64,000 nt of DNA. Source: Desulfovibrio mangrovi. Its GTDB lineage: Bacteria > Desulfobacterota > Desulfovibrionia > Desulfovibrionales > Desulfovibrionaceae. Below are positions 62,940 to 64,000 of this stretch, piece by piece. The stretch spans positions 2,418,001 through 2,482,000 of the forward strand of contig NZ_CP104208.1 of assembly GCF_026230175.1 (NCBI RefSeq), given 5' to 3'. Under the pieces are notes generated by a model that saw only the letters and a list, made by a program, of their open reading frames with translations, did not search any database and was not told where the DNA came from. Both the position numbers and the translations under genes were made by a program. Each line of letters begins with the position of its first letter. Within the stretch, counting starts at the first letter, position 1.

Positions 62940-64000
62940 CTAGTACAGTTCCCCGGGGTGCAGGTCGTCGTCCAGTTCTCCCTGACGCTTGAGCAGCTGT
63001 TCGAGCTGGATGTCCGCACCGATGACGCCGGTGATGTTGTCGTTCTCGTCGGTCACGGCCGCAGATACGGTCAGGATCAGCTTGCTGGTGAACACGGAGG
63101 AATACAGGTCCGTGATATGCAGCTGCCCCGTTGCCATGGGCTGGATGAACCAGGAACGATTGGAGAAATCGTAACCCGGTGCCAGTTCGGCATACTTGTG
63201 CTTGTTGGTTTCGTCCGTGATTTCCGCAGCAATGAGCTTGCCCTTGGCATCCGTGAGATAGAGGTACTGGATGAAGGGGTACTCTTCGGCGAATTCCTTG
63301 AGGCAGACCTGGTTGTCCTTGCCCAGATGGATTTCGCAGTCTTCGGCCAGACGCACGATGAGGTGCGCGGCAAGGTCGTTGGCCACGTTCTTCAGATGGT
63401 CGAAGTCGGAAGCGAACAGTTCAGGCAGGTAACGCTTCACCAGCTTGATCATTTCCTTGTTGGAGAATGAGGTGTTACGGCCCTGCTCGTACGCCAGCAT
63501 GATGCGATCGTAGATCTTGCCCACGGCGGGATGCTTCTTGGAAACCGCCTTGTCCGCGGGCACCTTGAGGTAATGGTTGATCCAGTAGGCCACACCGGCG
63601 CGTCCCGACTTGTCGGTGATGATGATGGGCACGGCGCGGTTGAGGATCTTCTTGGTGTCGAAGATGTTGTAAATCTCTTCGTTCTTGGCCAGACCGTCCA
63701 CGTGAATGCCCGCGCTGGTGGCGTTGAAGTCCTTGCCGACAAAGGGATAGTTGTCGGGAATGGAGTAGGCCAACTCGGTTTCAAAGTATTCACCGATCTG
63801 CGAGATGATCTGGGTATTGGCCATATCGTCTTCGCCGGTCAGCGAGATGTATTCGATGATGAGCGCTTCGATGGGCGTGTTGCCGGTGCGCTCGCCAAAA
63901 CCGAGCAAGGTGCCGTTCACGCCGCCGCAGCCGTACAGCCATGCGGTAACGCCGTTGACCAGCGTCTTGTGGAAATCGTTATGGCCGTGCCATTCCAGCC
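62940..64000 (-). CDS. isopropylmalate/homocitrate-synthase-like enzyme with C-terminal Cache domain (partial)
   Basis: The gene runs off the right edge; the last 353 residues are present. The visible N-terminal part belongs to the HMGL-like TIM barrel: a WHGHNDFHKTLVNGV metal-binding motif (HxHND), VNGTLLGFGERTGNTPIEALI and later FVGKDFNATSAGIHVDG. After residue ~220 of the fragment comes a Cache-like sensor domain: LAAHLIVRLAEDCEIHLGKD, FIQYLYLTDAKGKLIAAEI, YDFSNRSWFIQPMATGQLHI, VFTSKLILTVSAAVTDENDNITGVIGADI, which is the pattern of ligand-binding Cache modules in receptors. A Claisen-condensing enzyme with such a domain in place of the usual LeuA regulatory domain suggests allosteric control by an unknown small acid. 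A terminator follows the stop. Confidence 0.8.
   Translation of the reverse strand, partial: LEWHGHNDFHKTLVNGVTAWLYGCGGVNGTLLGFGERTGNTPIEALIIEYISLTGEDDMANTQIISQIGEYFETELAYSIPDNYPFVGKDFNATSAGIHVDGLAKNEEIYNIFDTKKILNRAVPIIITDKSGRAGVAYWINHYLKVPADKAVSKKHPAVGKIYDRIMLAYEQGRNTSFSNKEMIKLVKRYLPELFASDFDHLKNVANDLAAHLIVRLAEDCEIHLGKDNQVCLKEFAEEYPFIQYLYLTDAKGKLIAAEITDETNKHKYAELAPGYDFSNRSWFIQPMATGQLHITDLYSSVFTSKLILTVSAAVTDENDNITGVIGADIQLEQLLKRQGELDDDLHPGELY

Overview
The window reads as chromosomal DNA of a GC-rich sulfate-reducing deltaproteobacterium of the Desulfovibrio type (inference). The hints are a DsrE-family gene with an in-frame TGA that looks like selenocysteine, an ArsR-methyltransferase regulator of the SahR type beside ahcY, an XRE-cupin regulator paired with an AMP-forming ligase, and a high density of PAS, Cache and HD-GYP signalling proteins. 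No rRNA, tRNA, CRISPR array, insertion sequence or phage module is visible. About 47 protein genes, on both strands, fill the window.

Layout. 0-10.7 kb: surface-glycan genes, namely a CMP-sugar synthetase with a degenerate nucleotidyltransferase-like neighbour, a C-methyltransferase, then (after icd) a fused glycosyltransferase/phosphoglycosyl transferase, a DegT aminotransferase and a membrane 4,6-dehydratase, which together look like a UDP-bacillosamine-type route. 10.8-17.2 kb: XRE-cupin regulator with acyl-CoA ligase, a PAS histidine kinase, ftsY. 17.3-21.1 kb: small genes including an AT-rich ORFan, pirin, a DksA-type zinc finger protein, the DsrE selenoprotein candidate and a SatP-type acetate carrier. 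21.9-25.2 kb: a second acyl-CoA ligase, a Dabb protein, and an AT-rich island bounded by two copies of one terminator. 25.3-33.2 kb: sahR-ahcY with a visible operator, an HD-GYP response regulator overlapping a Cache/PAS kinase, an HD protein and an MFS carrier. 33.4-37 kb: phenylacetate-CoA-ligase-like enzyme, purD, purE. 37-44 kb: CsgG/TPR lipoprotein, STAS-PLP decarboxylase fusion, DinG-like helicase. 44.2-53 kb: copper/silver-type efflux operon (TolC-like, a methionine-rich periplasmic protein, a YHS protein, CusB-like, CusA-like) behind palindromic operators. 53-64 kb: diguanylate cyclase, DUF401 transporter with a small membrane protein, LysR regulator, GT2, fumC, rlpA, a Tim44-like protein, and at the right edge a Claisen-condensing (isopropylmalate/homocitrate-synthase-like) enzyme with a C-terminal Cache sensor domain.

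The strongest unusual signals are the DsrE protein with a UGKC motif and a SECIS-like hairpin (20100-20420), the Cache-tailed condensing enzyme (62940-64000), the STAS-decarboxylase fusion (39265-41289), the heptad methionine-rich protein (45948-46370), the glycosyltransferase fusion that has lost its EX7E glutamates (5644-7518), and the terminator-flanked island (24405-25235). Functional statements rest on motifs recognised by eye; no database search was run.
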